Numbered from the stretch's first letter, positions 43,415 to 52,720 are shown. The stretch is DNA of 64,000 nucleotides from Thermobifida alba (GCF_023208015.1 NZ_CP051627.1:2356001-2420000), one strand, 5' to 3'. The notes: generated from the sequence alone by a model not told the origin. Numbers and translations: made by a program.

Positions 43415-44311
43415 ATGACGCGAGTAGTCGTCGTCGGTGACCTCATGACCGATTCCATCGCGCGGGCCTTCTACCCTCTCGCGCGCGGCAGTGACACCCC
43501 CGCGTCGGTGGCCACCTACGGGGGCGGCTCCGGGGCGAACGTGGCCGCGTGGCTGGCGGTGGAGGGCACCGACACCGCGTTGATCGGTCGTCGTGGTTCC
43601 GACATCACCGGACGTACCCGTGAGATGGAGCTCATGGGCTACGGCATCGACGCCCGCATGGTCATGGACCCGGAGCGTCCGACCGGCACCTGCGTCGTGA
43701 TGATCACGCATCGCGGCGACCGCACGATGCTCAGCGACCCGGGTGCCAACGCCGCGCTCCAGCCGGAGGACCTGCCGCGGGACCTGTTCGGTCCGGACGG
43801 GCACCTGCACCTGTCGGGGTACACGCTGCTCAACGAGGGGTCGCGCCGCGCGGCCCGGGTGGCGTTGCGGCTGGCCCGGGAGAACGGCATGTCCATCTCG
43901 GTGGACTGCGGTTCGCACGCCCCCCTGGAGCGGGTCGGCGCCGAGGCGTTCCTGGACTGGACGAACGGCGCCCGGCTGCTGTTCGCCAACCGGGAGCAGG
44001 CGGCGGTGCTGACCGGGCGCGACGACGCGGAGGCCGCGGCGAAGGTGCTGACCGCCTGGTACCCCAACATCGTGATCAAGCTGGGCGCCGACGGCGCGCT
44101 GTGGGCGTCCAAGGCGCGGGAGGGCACGCTGCACGTGCCCGCCGAGCCGGTGGAGCCCTCGCCGGGGTCGATCGGCGCGGGCGACGCGTTCATCGCGGGT
44201 TTCCTGCCGACCTGGCTGGCCGGTAAGCACCCCAAGGAGGCGCTGGTCAACGCCCAGCGGCTGGCCGCCCGCGCCCTGCACCAGCCGGGGGCCCGCCCCG
44301 ACCTGGACTGA
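43415..44311 (+). CDS. PfkB-family carbohydrate kinase
   Basis: 298-residue ribokinase-fold sugar or nucleoside kinase. Early motif GGSGANVAAWLA near residue 37, anion-hole and catalytic base in PGSIGAGDAFIAGF near 250, and ATP-site IKLGADGALW. The substrate is unclear; pseudouridine kinases and 2-keto-3-deoxy sugar kinases are candidates, but neither a pseudouridine glycosidase nor a sugar-acid gene is adjacent. It diverges from the acyl-CoA synthetase fusion and converges on recQ. Confidence 0.87.
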   Translation: MTRVVVVGDLMTDSIARAFYPLARGSDTPASVATYGGGSGANVAAWLAVEGTDTALIGRRGSDITGRTREMELMGYGIDARMVMDPERPTGTCVVMITHRGDRTMLSDPGANAALQPEDLPRDLFGPDGHLHLSGYTLLNEGSRRAARVALRLARENGMSISVDCGSHAPLERVGAEAFLDWTNGARLLFANREQAAVLTGRDDAEAAAKVLTAWYPNIVIKLGADGALWASKAREGTLHVPAEPVEPSPGSIGAGDAFIAGFLPTWLAGKHPKEALVNAQRLAARALHQPGARPDLD

Positions 44312-44326
44312 CCGTCCGCCCGGTCG

Positions 44327-46462
44327 TCACGTCCGGCTGGCCAGGGTCAGCGGCAGGACCGCCGCGGCCCCCGCCTCGCGGAGCCGGGCCGCGGCCACGG
44401 TGAGGGACCATCCGGTGTCGGTCTGGTCGTCGACCAGCAGCACCGGGCCGTCGAGGGCGGCCACCCGCTGCCGCAGGGCCGGGTCGAGGGTGAAGGCGTC
44501 CCACAGCGACGCGAGCCGCTGGGCGCTGTTGTGGCGCCGCGGTCCCGCGCCCTCGGGGGTGCGGTAGCCGATGACGCCCACGGGGGTGAGGCGGCCGGCC
44601 TCGCACAGTCGGCGGGCCAGGTCGGTGATCATGCGGGGGCGGCGGCGCGAGGGCATCGCCGCCACTCCGGCGGGCCGTTGTCGCCACGGCCAGGCCGCCA
44701 GGACGTCGACCACGGCCCGGAACACGGCATCGTCGACGGGTTCGTCGGGGGCGTCCTCGGCGAGCAGGCGGCGCAGCGTGGTGCCCCAGCCGATGTCGGT
44801 GAGGCGGGCCAGGGCGCGGCCCTCCTCGGCCCGCAGCCCGGCCGGGATGGCCCCGGACAGGTCCACTCCGAGCGCGGCCATGCCGGTGGGCCAGCGCTTG
44901 CGCGGCTCGATCGGCACGCCGGGGCGGTCCAGGTGGGCGCCGGCGGCGCGGTGGGCCTCGGGGTCGACGCGGGTGGGCCAGGCGCGCCCGGTGCAGTTGT
45001 CGCACCGGCCGCAGGGGGCGGCCTCGGGGTCGTCGAGCTGGCGGCGGAGGAACTCCATCCGGCAGGTGCCGGTGGCGATGTAGTCGAGCATGGCGCGCTG
45101 CTCGGCCTCGCGGGCGGCGGCGACGGCGGCGTAGCGGGCGGTGTCGTAGGTCCAGGGGCGTCCGGTGGCGGTCCAGCCGCTGCGCTCCCGGCGGACCGCG
45201 CCGTCGACGTCGAGCACCTTGAGCATCTGCTCCAGTCGGCCGCGTCCCAGGTCCACGCGGGTTTCCAGGCGCGGCAGGGAGAGGGGCCCGTCCGCTTCGG
45301 CGAGCACCGCGAGGGTGTGGCGGACGGTCTCCTCCTCGGGGAAGGCGAGGCCGGCGAAGTACCGCCAGATCTCCCGGTCCTCCGCGCCGGGCAGCAGGAC
45401 CGCCTCGGCGCGGGGCAGGCCGCGTCCGGCCCGGCCGATCTGCTGGTAGTAGGAGACCGGGGACTGCGGTGCGCCCAGGTGCACCACGAAGCCGAGGTCG
45501 GGCTTGTCGAAGCCCATGCCCAGGGCGCTGGTGGCGACCAGGGCCTTGGTGCGGTTGGCCAGCAGGTCCTCCTCGGCGCGGGCGCGCTCCTGCGGGTCGG
45601 TCTGTCCGGTGTAGGCGCGCACGTCGTGGCCGCGTTCGGTGAGGAAGGCGGCGGTCTCGACGGCCGCGGCGACGGTGAGGGTGTAGACGATCCCGGAGCC
45701 GGGGAGCTGGTCGAGGTGCTGGGCGAGCCAGCCGAGGCGGGCGGCGCTGTCGGGGAGGCGGACCACGGCCAGGTGCAGGCTCTCGCGGTCGAGGCTGCCG
45801 CGCAGGACGAGGGTGGGGGTGTCGTCGCCGGTCTCCAGTTGTTCGGCGACGTCGCGGGTGACGCGGGCGTTGGCGGTGGCGGTGGTGGCCAGCACCGGGA
45901 CGCCGGGGGGCAGTTCGCCCAGCAGGGTGCGGATGCGCCGGTAGTCGGGGCGGAAGTCGTGGCCCCAGTCGGAGATGCAGTGGGCCTCGTCGATGACGAC
46001 CAGTCCGGCTCCGGCGGCCAGGCCGGGCAGGACGCGGTCGCGGAACTCGGGGTGGTTGAGGCGTTCGGGGCTGATCAGCAGCACGTCGACGGCGCCCTCG
46101 GCGACCGCGGCGTAGGTGCGCTCCCACTCCTCGGGGTTGGTGCTGTTGACGGTGTGGGCGCGGATTCCGGCGCGCTCGGCGGCGGCGATCTGGTTGCGCA
46201 TGAGTGCCAGCAGCGGGGAGACGATGACGGTGGGTCCGGCTCCCGCGGCGCGGCGCAGCGCGGTGGCCACGAAGTAGACCGCGGACTTGCCCCATCCGGT
46301 GCGTTGCACCATGAGGACGCGCCGGTGCTGGGCGGCGAGGGCGTGGACGGCCCGCCACTGGTCCTCGCGCAGGCGGGCGTCGGCTCCGGCGAGGGCGCGC
46401 AGGTGGGCCTCCGCGGTGTCGCGCAGGGCGGGGTCGGTCTCGGGGAGCGCTGGTGTGGCCAT
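44327..46462 (-). CDS. recQ: RecQ-type DNA helicase with a C-terminal phosphoribosyltransferase-like domain
   Basis: 711 residues. Superfamily 2 helicase core with Walker A GWGKS (56-60), IDEAHCISDWGHDFRPDY (the DEAH and RecQ aromatic loop) and QIGRAGRG (motif VI). The RecQ zinc site is CGRCDNC, preceded by a Cys in GTCRMEFLRRQL. There is no HRDC domain. Instead the last 90 residues carry RRHNSAQRLASLW and VLLVDDQTDTGWSLTVAA (674-691), which match the ComF-like PRTase Q-x-x-L-x(4)-R-x-x-N and PRPP-binding VDDxxTTG patterns. It unwinds DNA in repair; the role of the PRTase-like end is unknown. Confidence 0.88.
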   Translation of the reverse strand: MATPALPETDPALRDTAEAHLRALAGADARLREDQWRAVHALAAQHRRVLMVQRTGWGKSAVYFVATALRRAAGAGPTVIVSPLLALMRNQIAAAERAGIRAHTVNSTNPEEWERTYAAVAEGAVDVLLISPERLNHPEFRDRVLPGLAAGAGLVVIDEAHCISDWGHDFRPDYRRIRTLLGELPPGVPVLATTATANARVTRDVAEQLETGDDTPTLVLRGSLDRESLHLAVVRLPDSAARLGWLAQHLDQLPGSGIVYTLTVAAAVETAAFLTERGHDVRAYTGQTDPQERARAEEDLLANRTKALVATSALGMGFDKPDLGFVVHLGAPQSPVSYYQQIGRAGRGLPRAEAVLLPGAEDREIWRYFAGLAFPEEETVRHTLAVLAEADGPLSLPRLETRVDLGRGRLEQMLKVLDVDGAVRRERSGWTATGRPWTYDTARYAAVAAAREAEQRAMLDYIATGTCRMEFLRRQLDDPEAAPCGRCDNCTGRAWPTRVDPEAHRAAGAHLDRPGVPIEPRKRWPTGMAALGVDLSGAIPAGLRAEEGRALARLTDIGWGTTLRRLLAEDAPDEPVDDAVFRAVVDVLAAWPWRQRPAGVAAMPSRRRPRMITDLARRLCEAGRLTPVGVIGYRTPEGAGPRRHNSAQRLASLWDAFTLDPALRQRVAALDGPVLLVDDQTDTGWSLTVAAARLREAGAAAVLPLTLASRT

Positions 46463-46582
46463 GTCCCCTGACTACCAGAAGGCGGGCGGTGCGCGCCCGG
46501 AGGCGGCGGCGGGCGGTGGACGGCCGGGTGAGGTCCGACGAGTATCCGGATAACAGAGGCATAACACCAGCGTCACCACACA

Positions 46583-46588
46583 TTGACA
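46583..46588 (+). promoter_or_regulatory. Candidate -35 box of the GH81 gene
   Basis: A perfect TTGACA lies 102 bp upstream of the GH81 ATG. The -10 box is not clear; a TCTCAT about 18 bp downstream is the nearest. The CelR operator begins 28 bp after this box, where a repressor would block transcription. Confidence 0.4.
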
Positions 46589-46615
46589 GAGGGTGATGTT
46601 CACCTGTCTCATGTC

Positions 46616-46629
46616 CGGGAGCGCTCCCA
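46616..46629 (+). promoter_or_regulatory. CelR operator
   Basis: CGGGAGCGCTCCCA differs from the published T. fusca CelR 14-bp operator (TGGGAGCGCTCCCA) only at the first base. CelR is a LacI-family repressor released by cellobiose that controls cellulase genes. Its position 60 bp before a GH81 start, downstream of the TTGACA, indicates cellobiose-responsive control of this laminarinase. Confidence 0.85.
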
Positions 46630-46689
46630 CTGAGATGTCGACCACACTTCCCTCCGCTGTGTCTGCTCCCAGGTCAGAAAGGGTGCTCC

Positions 46690-49515
46690 ATGTCCCATGC
46701 CCCGCGCACGCGGTGGTGGCGGGCGACCGCCTCCACCGCGGCGGCCGCCCTCCTCTGCGGCGCGCTGCTCGCCCTCGACCCGGCCCCGGCCGCGGCACAG
46801 ATCCGACTCGGCTCCGGCAGCTACACCACCGAACTGCCTCCCGGAGCCTCCGGCCCCAGCGACATCACCGGCGCCCCCGTCGTCCCGAAGGTCACCGACG
46901 ACTTCGACCAGCCGGTCGCCACCAACGACTGGTGGTCCTCGCTGATCTTCCAGCGCTACCCCGACAACCCCTACGGCGAGAACCTCTACGCCCACCCGCT
47001 GTCCTTCAAGGCCCGCCCGGACGGCCTGGAGGTCGGCCACTCCGCCACCCCCGAGATCGTCGCCGACGGGCTGAAGTACCAGTACCCCCACTCCCCCGAC
47101 CTGGTCCTGGGCGTGCAGGGTCTCAACGCCCCCGCGGCCCGGGTCGCCGGCTACGGCGACTGGACCGTCACCGCCGACCTGTCCGACAGCTCCCGGCGGC
47201 TGCGCACCACCCTCGGCCAGGGCCTGCCCTTCGTCTACGCCGACGTCTCCGGCGGACCCGTGCGGGTGGAGTTCACCGCCCAGCCCACCGTCTGGCGGCG
47301 CTCCGGCCACGCCGTCGGCGTGACCGTCAACGGCAACCACTACGCCCTGTTCGCCCCCTCCGGGGCGGCCTGGTCGGAGTCGGGCACGGTGCTGACCGCC
47401 GACGTCGGCGGCGAGGGGTACGCCTCGGTCGCGCTGCTGCCCGACCCCGGCGACTTCGACACCTACGCCGCCTACGCCCACTCCTTCGTCACCGACAGCA
47501 GGCTGAGCTACGACTACGACCCCGACTCCGCCACCCTGACCAGCACCTACGGTGTGACCACCGAAGCCCGGGAGGGCTCCGCCCAGGGCACCCTGCTGGC
47601 GCTGTACCCGCACCACTGGAAGGAGACCACCACCGCGCTGACCGACCTGTCCTACGCCTCGCCGCGCGGTCCGATGCGGGTGGTGGAGGGCGACCGCTTC
47701 ACCACGGAGCTGACCACGCACGGCATCCTGCCGAGCCTGCCCACCGTGGACTCCGCCGACCACCAGCGGATGCGCACCCTCATCGACGCCGAACTCGACG
47801 CCGCCGACCCGTGGAAGGGCGCCACCGACACCTACTGGACCGGCAAGGCCCTGGGACGGCTGGCCCAGCTGGTGCCGATCGCCGACTCCATCGGCTACAC
47901 CTCGGGCCGCGACGCCCTGCTCGACCTGCTCAGGGGCAGGATGGAGGACTGGCTGAGCGCCGACGGCGCCACCGACGGCGCCCAGTTCTACTACGACGAT
48001 CAGTGGGACACCCTGATCGGCTTCCCCGCCAGCTTCGGCGCCAACACCGAACTCAACGACCACGACTTCCACTACGGCTACTTCGTCACCGCGGCGGCCA
48101 CGATCGCCCGCTACGACCGGGCCTGGATCGGCGAGGACCGGTGGGGGCCGATGGTCGAGACGGTGCTGCGGGACGCCAACAACCCCGACCGCGGCGACGA
48201 GCGCTTCCCCTGGATGCGGTCCTTCTCCCCCTACGCGGGGCACGGCTGGGCCTCCGGCCACGCCGGCTTCGCCTCCGGCAACAACCAGGAGTCCTCCTCG
48301 GAGGCCATGCACTTCGCCGCCAGCGCCGCCCTGCTCGGCTCCCTGACCGGCGACGAGGAACTGCGCGACCTCGGCGTGTACATGCACACCACGCAGGCCT
48401 CGGCGATGAGCCGGTACTGGCAGGACTCCGACGGCGACGCCTTCCCCGACGGCTACGCCCACGACGTCGTGGGCATGGTCTGGGGTGACGGCGGCGACCA
48501 CCGGATCTGGTGGGACGGCACCCCCGAGGAGCTGTACGGGATCAACTACCTGCCGATCACCGCGGGCTCGCTCTACCTGGGCCACGACACCGGCCACGCG
48601 GCGGCCGTGCACCGGTCCCTGGTGGACCGGCTGGGCCGCCAGCCCCAGACGTGGCGCGACATCCACTGGGCGCACCAGGCGCTGTCCGACCCGGACGCGG
48701 CGCTGGCCGCCTTCGAGGCGCAGTGGCAGAGCTACGAACCCGAGTCGGGCTCCTCCAAGGCGCACACCTACCAGTGGCTGTCCACCCTCGCCGACCTCGG
48801 CACGGTCGACACCTCCGTCACCGCCGACACGCCGCACTACGCCGTCTTCGCCGACGGCGGCACGCGCACCCACGTCGCCTTCAACGCCACCGACCGCCCG
48901 ATCACGGTCACCTTCTCCGACGGTGCGACGCTGACCGTGCAGCCGGGGCAGCTGGCCACCGGCCAGGGCGACGGCGGCTCCGGCCCGGACCCGGACCCCG
49001 ACCCGGACCCCGGCTCCGGCGGGCTCGGCGACGGCGTGCTGCACCTCGGCGACGGCACCCTGTCGACCACCGCGCGCCCCGGCGAGGACGGCGTGGACAT
49101 CCCCGCGGCGGGCGGCGCCAACCACGACGGCACCCCGCACCGCCCGGTGGTGTTCGAGATCTCCGGGGTCAGCGCCGACCACACCGGACAGGGCACCCGC
49201 TTCACGTTCCCCGTGGACTCGGGCGCCTCGGCCGGCAACGCCGTGCAGGCCCGCGTCTCCTACGACCTGGACGGCGACGGCTCCTTCGACCGGGTCGAGA
49301 CCTACCGCTACTTCGCCACCAACGACCTGCCGGGCTGGGAGACCTACTCCCAGGCCCAGGGTCTGCAGTCCGCCACCGGCACCCTCGGCGACCTCGAAGG
49401 CGGGACCATCCGCCTGGAGCTGTGGAGCGCCCTGGGCAGCCAGGCGTCCCGGGTGCGCACCGGCGCCCCCGACGGGCAGCAGGCCGCCGTCCTGACCGTC
49501 CCGTTCCGGGACTGA
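46690..49515 (+). CDS. Secreted GH81 endo-beta-1,3-glucanase with C-terminal beta domain
   Basis: 941 residues; hydrolyses beta-1,3-glucan such as laminarin, curdlan and fungal wall glucan outside the cell. Signal peptide about 1-36, with basic RTRWWR, a hydrophobic core and AAA before Gln37. GH81 domain about 40-755: Asp457 in NDHDFHYGY and Glu534/Glu538 in NNQESSSEA correspond by spacing to the catalytic residues described for B. halodurans GH81. A PD-repeat linker (about 765-775) leads to a C-terminal beta-rich module, probably a glucan-binding CBM. It matches the known T. fusca Lam81A in type. AGAAAGGG precedes the ATG; a CelR operator lies upstream. Confidence 0.94.
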   Translation: MSHAPRTRWWRATASTAAAALLCGALLALDPAPAAAQIRLGSGSYTTELPPGASGPSDITGAPVVPKVTDDFDQPVATNDWWSSLIFQRYPDNPYGENLYAHPLSFKARPDGLEVGHSATPEIVADGLKYQYPHSPDLVLGVQGLNAPAARVAGYGDWTVTADLSDSSRRLRTTLGQGLPFVYADVSGGPVRVEFTAQPTVWRRSGHAVGVTVNGNHYALFAPSGAAWSESGTVLTADVGGEGYASVALLPDPGDFDTYAAYAHSFVTDSRLSYDYDPDSATLTSTYGVTTEAREGSAQGTLLALYPHHWKETTTALTDLSYASPRGPMRVVEGDRFTTELTTHGILPSLPTVDSADHQRMRTLIDAELDAADPWKGATDTYWTGKALGRLAQLVPIADSIGYTSGRDALLDLLRGRMEDWLSADGATDGAQFYYDDQWDTLIGFPASFGANTELNDHDFHYGYFVTAAATIARYDRAWIGEDRWGPMVETVLRDANNPDRGDERFPWMRSFSPYAGHGWASGHAGFASGNNQESSSEAMHFAASAALLGSLTGDEELRDLGVYMHTTQASAMSRYWQDSDGDAFPDGYAHDVVGMVWGDGGDHRIWWDGTPEELYGINYLPITAGSLYLGHDTGHAAAVHRSLVDRLGRQPQTWRDIHWAHQALSDPDAALAAFEAQWQSYEPESGSSKAHTYQWLSTLADLGTVDTSVTADTPHYAVFADGGTRTHVAFNATDRPITVTFSDGATLTVQPGQLATGQGDGGSGPDPDPDPDPGSGGLGDGVLHLGDGTLSTTARPGEDGVDIPAAGGANHDGTPHRPVVFEISGVSADHTGQGTRFTFPVDSGASAGNAVQARVSYDLDGDGSFDRVETYRYFATNDLPGWETYSQAQGLQSATGTLGDLEGGTIRLELWSALGSQASRVRTGAPDGQQAAVLTVPFRD

Positions 49516-49529
49516 CCCCACTCCCCGTC

Positions 49530-49561
49530 GGGCCGCCGCCTCCACCGGGAGGCGGCGGCCC
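49530..49561. terminator. Shared terminator between GH81 and mrpG
   Basis: A perfect 14-bp stem (gggccgccgcctcc / ggaggcggcggccc) with a 4-nt loop, 15 bp after the GH81 stop and 14 bp after the mrpG stop on the other strand. Confidence 0.75.
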
Positions 49562-49575
49562 CGCCGCGGGCGGCC

Positions 49576-49929
49576 TCACCCGGCCTCCCGACGGTCCCGT
49601 TCCACCGCCTCGGCCAGCTCATCGGCGACCAGGTGCCTCTCGTCGATCTGGCCCCGGCTGTAGGCGACCCGCCCCAGCGTCTGGGCGAGGACCGGCACCG
49701 TGACCGCCTGGAACAGCGCCACCAGCACCAGCGGCGCGGCGGCCCCCGGGCCGGGCAGCTGGAAGGCCGTCCCCGCCAGCAGCAGGAACAGGCCGACGGT
49801 GTCGGGTTTGGTGGCCGCGTGCATCCGGCCCAGCAGGGTCGGGAAACGCACCAGGCCGACCATTCCGACCAGCGCGAACAGCGCCCCCAGGGGCAGCAGC
49901 ACGGCGGTGGCCCAGTCAGCCGCGGTCAT
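49576..49929 (-). CDS. mrpG: Mrp Na+/H+ antiporter subunit G
   Basis: 117 residues with three membrane spans and the MrpG/MnhG signature LVGLVRFPTLLGRMHAATKPDT-type segment (here MVGLVRFPTLLGRMHAATK, residues 23-41). Cytoplasmic tail acidic and basic mixed. Last gene of the mrpABCDEFG operon. Its start overlaps the mrpF end by 14 bp. Confidence 0.92.
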   Translation of the reverse strand: MTAADWATAVLLPLGALFALVGMVGLVRFPTLLGRMHAATKPDTVGLFLLLAGTAFQLPGPGAAAPLVLVALFQAVTVPVLAQTLGRVAYSRGQIDERHLVADELAEAVERDRREAG

Positions 49930-50194
49930 GGGCGCGCCTCTCCGCGAAACGGGCGGCGGTCAGCGTACCGACGAACCCCAGCAGCGCGACCGTCACCATC
50001 AGCCCGACGTAGGCGGCCCCGCCACGCAGGGCGCTCCCCACCGCGATGGCGCTGACCACCAGCACCGAGACCGCGTTCAGGCAGACGATGCGGTCCAGCA
50101 CCGACGGCCCCCGCACCAGCCGGTGGAGCGCGAACAGCACGCCCACCCCCAGCATGGCGAAGGTCGCGGCGTAGACCCACTCCAGAACGGTCAC
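49916..50194 (-). CDS. mrpF: Mrp Na+/H+ antiporter subunit F
   Basis: 92 residues with three spans and the MrpF motif LVRGPSVLDRIVCLNAV (residues 26-42). GTG start at 50194 overlaps the mrpE stop (GTGA). Confidence 0.92.
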   Translation of the reverse strand: MTVLEWVYAATFAMLGVGVLFALHRLVRGPSVLDRIVCLNAVSVLVVSAIAVGSALRGGAAYVGLMVTVALLGFVGTLTAARFAERRAHDRG

Positions 50195-50823
50195 CTCTGC
50201 TCCTTCCACACGTGCTCCCCGGTCCCCTCCCGCGCCGGCGGCCGCGAGAGCCGCCGGAACATCTCCCGGTCCTCCGCGGTGCCGAAGGCGGACACCAGCA
50301 GCTCCTCGGTACGGCGCACCTGCGCGCGCAGGCCGCGGACCGCGTTCGCGTCGTTGACGGGCAGCCCGTGCACGTAGAGCACCCTCTGGTCGCGGTTGAG
50401 CTCGATCACCAGCGTCCCCGTGACCATGGACAGCAGCGCGCTGAGCGCCGCCAGGAGGAAGTCGGAGTCGGTGCGCGTGGGGACCGCGACGATGGCGCCG
50501 CTGGTGCGCCTGGGCCGCCACAGCCCGTGGTAGGCCACCCGGACGCTGGAGGAGAACAGGTCGTAGGCGACGCGGACGACCAGCCGCAGTGCGTGCAGCG
50601 GCCGGAAGCCCAGGCGGACCGGGATGTGCGGCAGCCGGGCCGCCGAGTAGCACAGCGAGGCCACGGCCGCCCCGGCGACGACGGTCCCGGGGCGGGGGTC
50701 GCCCCACAGCACCACCCACATCGCGGTCAGCCAGGCCACCGTGGGCAGCCGCCCGGCCAGCCGGTGCCACCAGATCCGCCCCGCGGGGACCGTGCTGGCG
50801 CTCGTTCCCGCACGCCCGGTCAT
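50191..50823 (-). CDS. mrpE: Mrp Na+/H+ antiporter subunit E
   Basis: 210 residues. Two N-terminal spans (WLTAMWVVLWG, then VVAGAAVASLCYSAARL) are followed by a soluble domain with TLVIELNRDQRVLYVHGL, typical of MrpE. The C-terminal 55 residues are a charged cytosolic extension longer than in Bacillus. ATG at 50823 overlaps the mrpD stop by 4 bp. Confidence 0.92.
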   Translation of the reverse strand: MTGRAGTSASTVPAGRIWWHRLAGRLPTVAWLTAMWVVLWGDPRPGTVVAGAAVASLCYSAARLPHIPVRLGFRPLHALRLVVRVAYDLFSSSVRVAYHGLWRPRRTSGAIVAVPTRTDSDFLLAALSALLSMVTGTLVIELNRDQRVLYVHGLPVNDANAVRGLRAQVRRTEELLVSAFGTAEDREMFRRLSRPPAREGTGEHVWKEQR

Positions 50824-52346
50824 GGCATCCGCTCCCCCAGCACGGCGGTGACGTAGGCCCGGCCGTCCAGCAGCCCCTCGGCCGCGGTGAAGCCGACCTC
50901 GGTCAGCGGTCCCGCCACGAGGGCCACCAGCACGCCGACCGCGACCATCGCGCCGGTCGTCGCCGTCATGATCCGCAGCCCGCCCCGGTTGGCGCCGGTC
51001 CGCAACTGCTCGCGGGCCTCCAGCATGGTGGGGCCCGGAGTACCCCAGAAGGCCCTGGCCCACACCCGGAAGATCGCGATGAGCGTGAGCAGGCTGGTGA
51101 GCACGCCCGCGGCGAGCCCGGCCCACGCCGGCCCGCCCCCCTCGGCCACGCCCGCCTGGAACAGCGCGACCTTGGCGACGAACCCCGACATGGGCGGCAG
51201 CCCGGCCAGGCTGAGCGCGGGCAGGAAGAAGAACACCGCCAGGGCCGGGGACACCGCGGTCAGACCACGGATGTCGGTGAGCGAGGTGTGGCCGACGTAC
51301 TGCCGGATCAGCCCGTTGACCAGGAACAGCGTGGCCTGCACCACGATGTGGTGCACCAGGTACACCACCGCTCCGGCCAGTCCGGCCACGGTGCCCAGGG
51401 CCAGTCCGAAGAGCATGAACCCGATGTGGCTGACCAGGGCGAACGACATGATGCGGTTGATGTCGGACTGCACCAGCGCGCCCAGGATGCCGACGATCAT
51501 CGTGACGACGGCGACCGCCATGACGACGGCGGAGGTGTCGTCGCGCGCGAACAGCAGGGTCTGGGTGCGGATGACGGCGTAGACCGCGACCTTGGTGAGC
51601 AGCGCGGCGAAGATCGCGGAGATGCGGGTGAGCGCCACCGGGTAGCTGTCGGGCAGCCAGAAGTGCATGGGCACGACCGCGGCCTTGATGCCGAACACGA
51701 CGAAGAACAGCAGGGCCAGCACCATGCGCAGCGCGGGCGGGGCCGCGCCGAGCTTCTCGGCGACGTCGGCCATGTTCACGGTTCCGGTCAGCGCGTACAC
51801 CAGCGCGATACCGGTCAGGAACAGGATCGACGAGGTGAGGCTGACCGTGGCGTAGATCATGCTGGCACGCACCCGCGCCCGCGTGGGGGCCTGCGTGATC
51901 AGCGCGTAGCTGGCGGTCAGCATGACCTCGAAGCCGACGAACAGGTTGAACAGGTCGCCCGCGAGGAAGCTGAGGTTCACCCCCGCGGTCAGCACCAGGT
52001 AGACGGGATGGAACACCTGGGGGGTGGCGCGGCTCAGTCCGCCGATGTCCTGGCCGATCGCGTACACCAGCACCATCAGCAGGACCACCGAGGAGACGAG
52101 CAGCAGCAGCGCGGAGGCGGCGTCGGCGACCAGGGTGATGCCCAGCGGCGCCTCCCAGGCCCCCGCCTGGGTGGTCACGACGGCTCCGTCGCGGGTGCGC
52201 CACAGCAGCAGGGCCGCGGAGGCCACGACGGCGGCCAGGGTGACCGTGCTGGTGCCCCGCTGGGAGCGGGGGGTGCGGCGCAGCAGCAGGGTGGTCGCCG
52301 CCCCGCACAGCGGCACGAGCAGGGGGATAGCGAGGAGGACGTTCAC
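50820..52346 (-). CDS. mrpD: Mrp Na+/H+ antiporter subunit D
   Basis: 508 residues, about 14 spans, homologous to the proton-pumping NuoM/NuoN subunits of complex I. Key ion-path residues are the Glu in FVGFEVMLTASYALI and Lys in FGIKAAVVPMHFWLPDSYPVA, with a second Lys/His cluster in SHIGFMLFGLALG and LVHHIVVQATLFLVNGLI. It overlaps mrpC and mrpE by 4 bp each. Confidence 0.94.
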   Translation of the reverse strand: MNVLLAIPLLVPLCGAATTLLLRRTPRSQRGTSTVTLAAVVASAALLLWRTRDGAVVTTQAGAWEAPLGITLVADAASALLLLVSSVVLLMVLVYAIGQDIGGLSRATPQVFHPVYLVLTAGVNLSFLAGDLFNLFVGFEVMLTASYALITQAPTRARVRASMIYATVSLTSSILFLTGIALVYALTGTVNMADVAEKLGAAPPALRMVLALLFFVVFGIKAAVVPMHFWLPDSYPVALTRISAIFAALLTKVAVYAVIRTQTLLFARDDTSAVVMAVAVVTMIVGILGALVQSDINRIMSFALVSHIGFMLFGLALGTVAGLAGAVVYLVHHIVVQATLFLVNGLIRQYVGHTSLTDIRGLTAVSPALAVFFFLPALSLAGLPPMSGFVAKVALFQAGVAEGGGPAWAGLAAGVLTSLLTLIAIFRVWARAFWGTPGPTMLEAREQLRTGANRGGLRIMTATTGAMVAVGVLVALVAGPLTEVGFTAAEGLLDGRAYVTAVLGERMP

Positions 52347-52720
52347 GAGGAGTCCTCCGGCTCCTTGAGGCGGCGGATGCGGCGGTCCTCCAGGTCGTCG
52401 GGCACCTCGTCGTTCTCGTCGCCCAGCCAGACCCGGTAGGCCAGGGCCAGCAGGAAGGTGGTGACGCCGAAGGTGATGACGATGGCGGTCAGCGCCATCG
52501 CGTGCGGCAGGGGGTCGGACAGCTGCCGCCCCCCTTCGCCGCCGAGCAGCGGCGGCAGGGTGATGGCGGTGTCGGTGAGCAGCAGGGAGAGGTTGGCGGC
52601 GTGGCCGAGGATGAGGAAGCCGAACACCACACGCATCAGGGAGCGTTGGAGCAGCAGGTAGAAGCCGCTGGAGTAGAGGACGGCCACGGTGGCGACGAGG
52701 AGGAGGCTGGGGGCGCTCAT
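52343..52720 (-). CDS. mrpC: Mrp Na+/H+ antiporter subunit C
   Basis: 125 residues, three spans, homologue of NuoK. Family motif GFLILGHAANLSLLLTDTAI and ALTAIVITFGVTTFLLALAYRV are present. An acidic cytoplasmic C terminus (NDEVPDDLEDRRIRR) follows. It overlaps mrpB and mrpD by 4 bp. Confidence 0.93.
   Translation of the reverse strand: MSAPSLLLVATVAVLYSSGFYLLLQRSLMRVVFGFLILGHAANLSLLLTDTAITLPPLLGGEGGRQLSDPLPHAMALTAIVITFGVTTFLLALAYRVWLGDENDEVPDDLEDRRIRRLKEPEDSS

Noticed and set aside
48960-49025. Tandem ccggaccc-type repeat
   Set aside because: Encodes the Pro-Asp linker between the GH81 domain and the C-terminal module, common in secreted glycosidases.
46609-49545. 978-codon open frame opposite the GH81 gene
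   Set aside because: Antisense shadow with repetitive Gly/Val/Arg composition; no domain motif.
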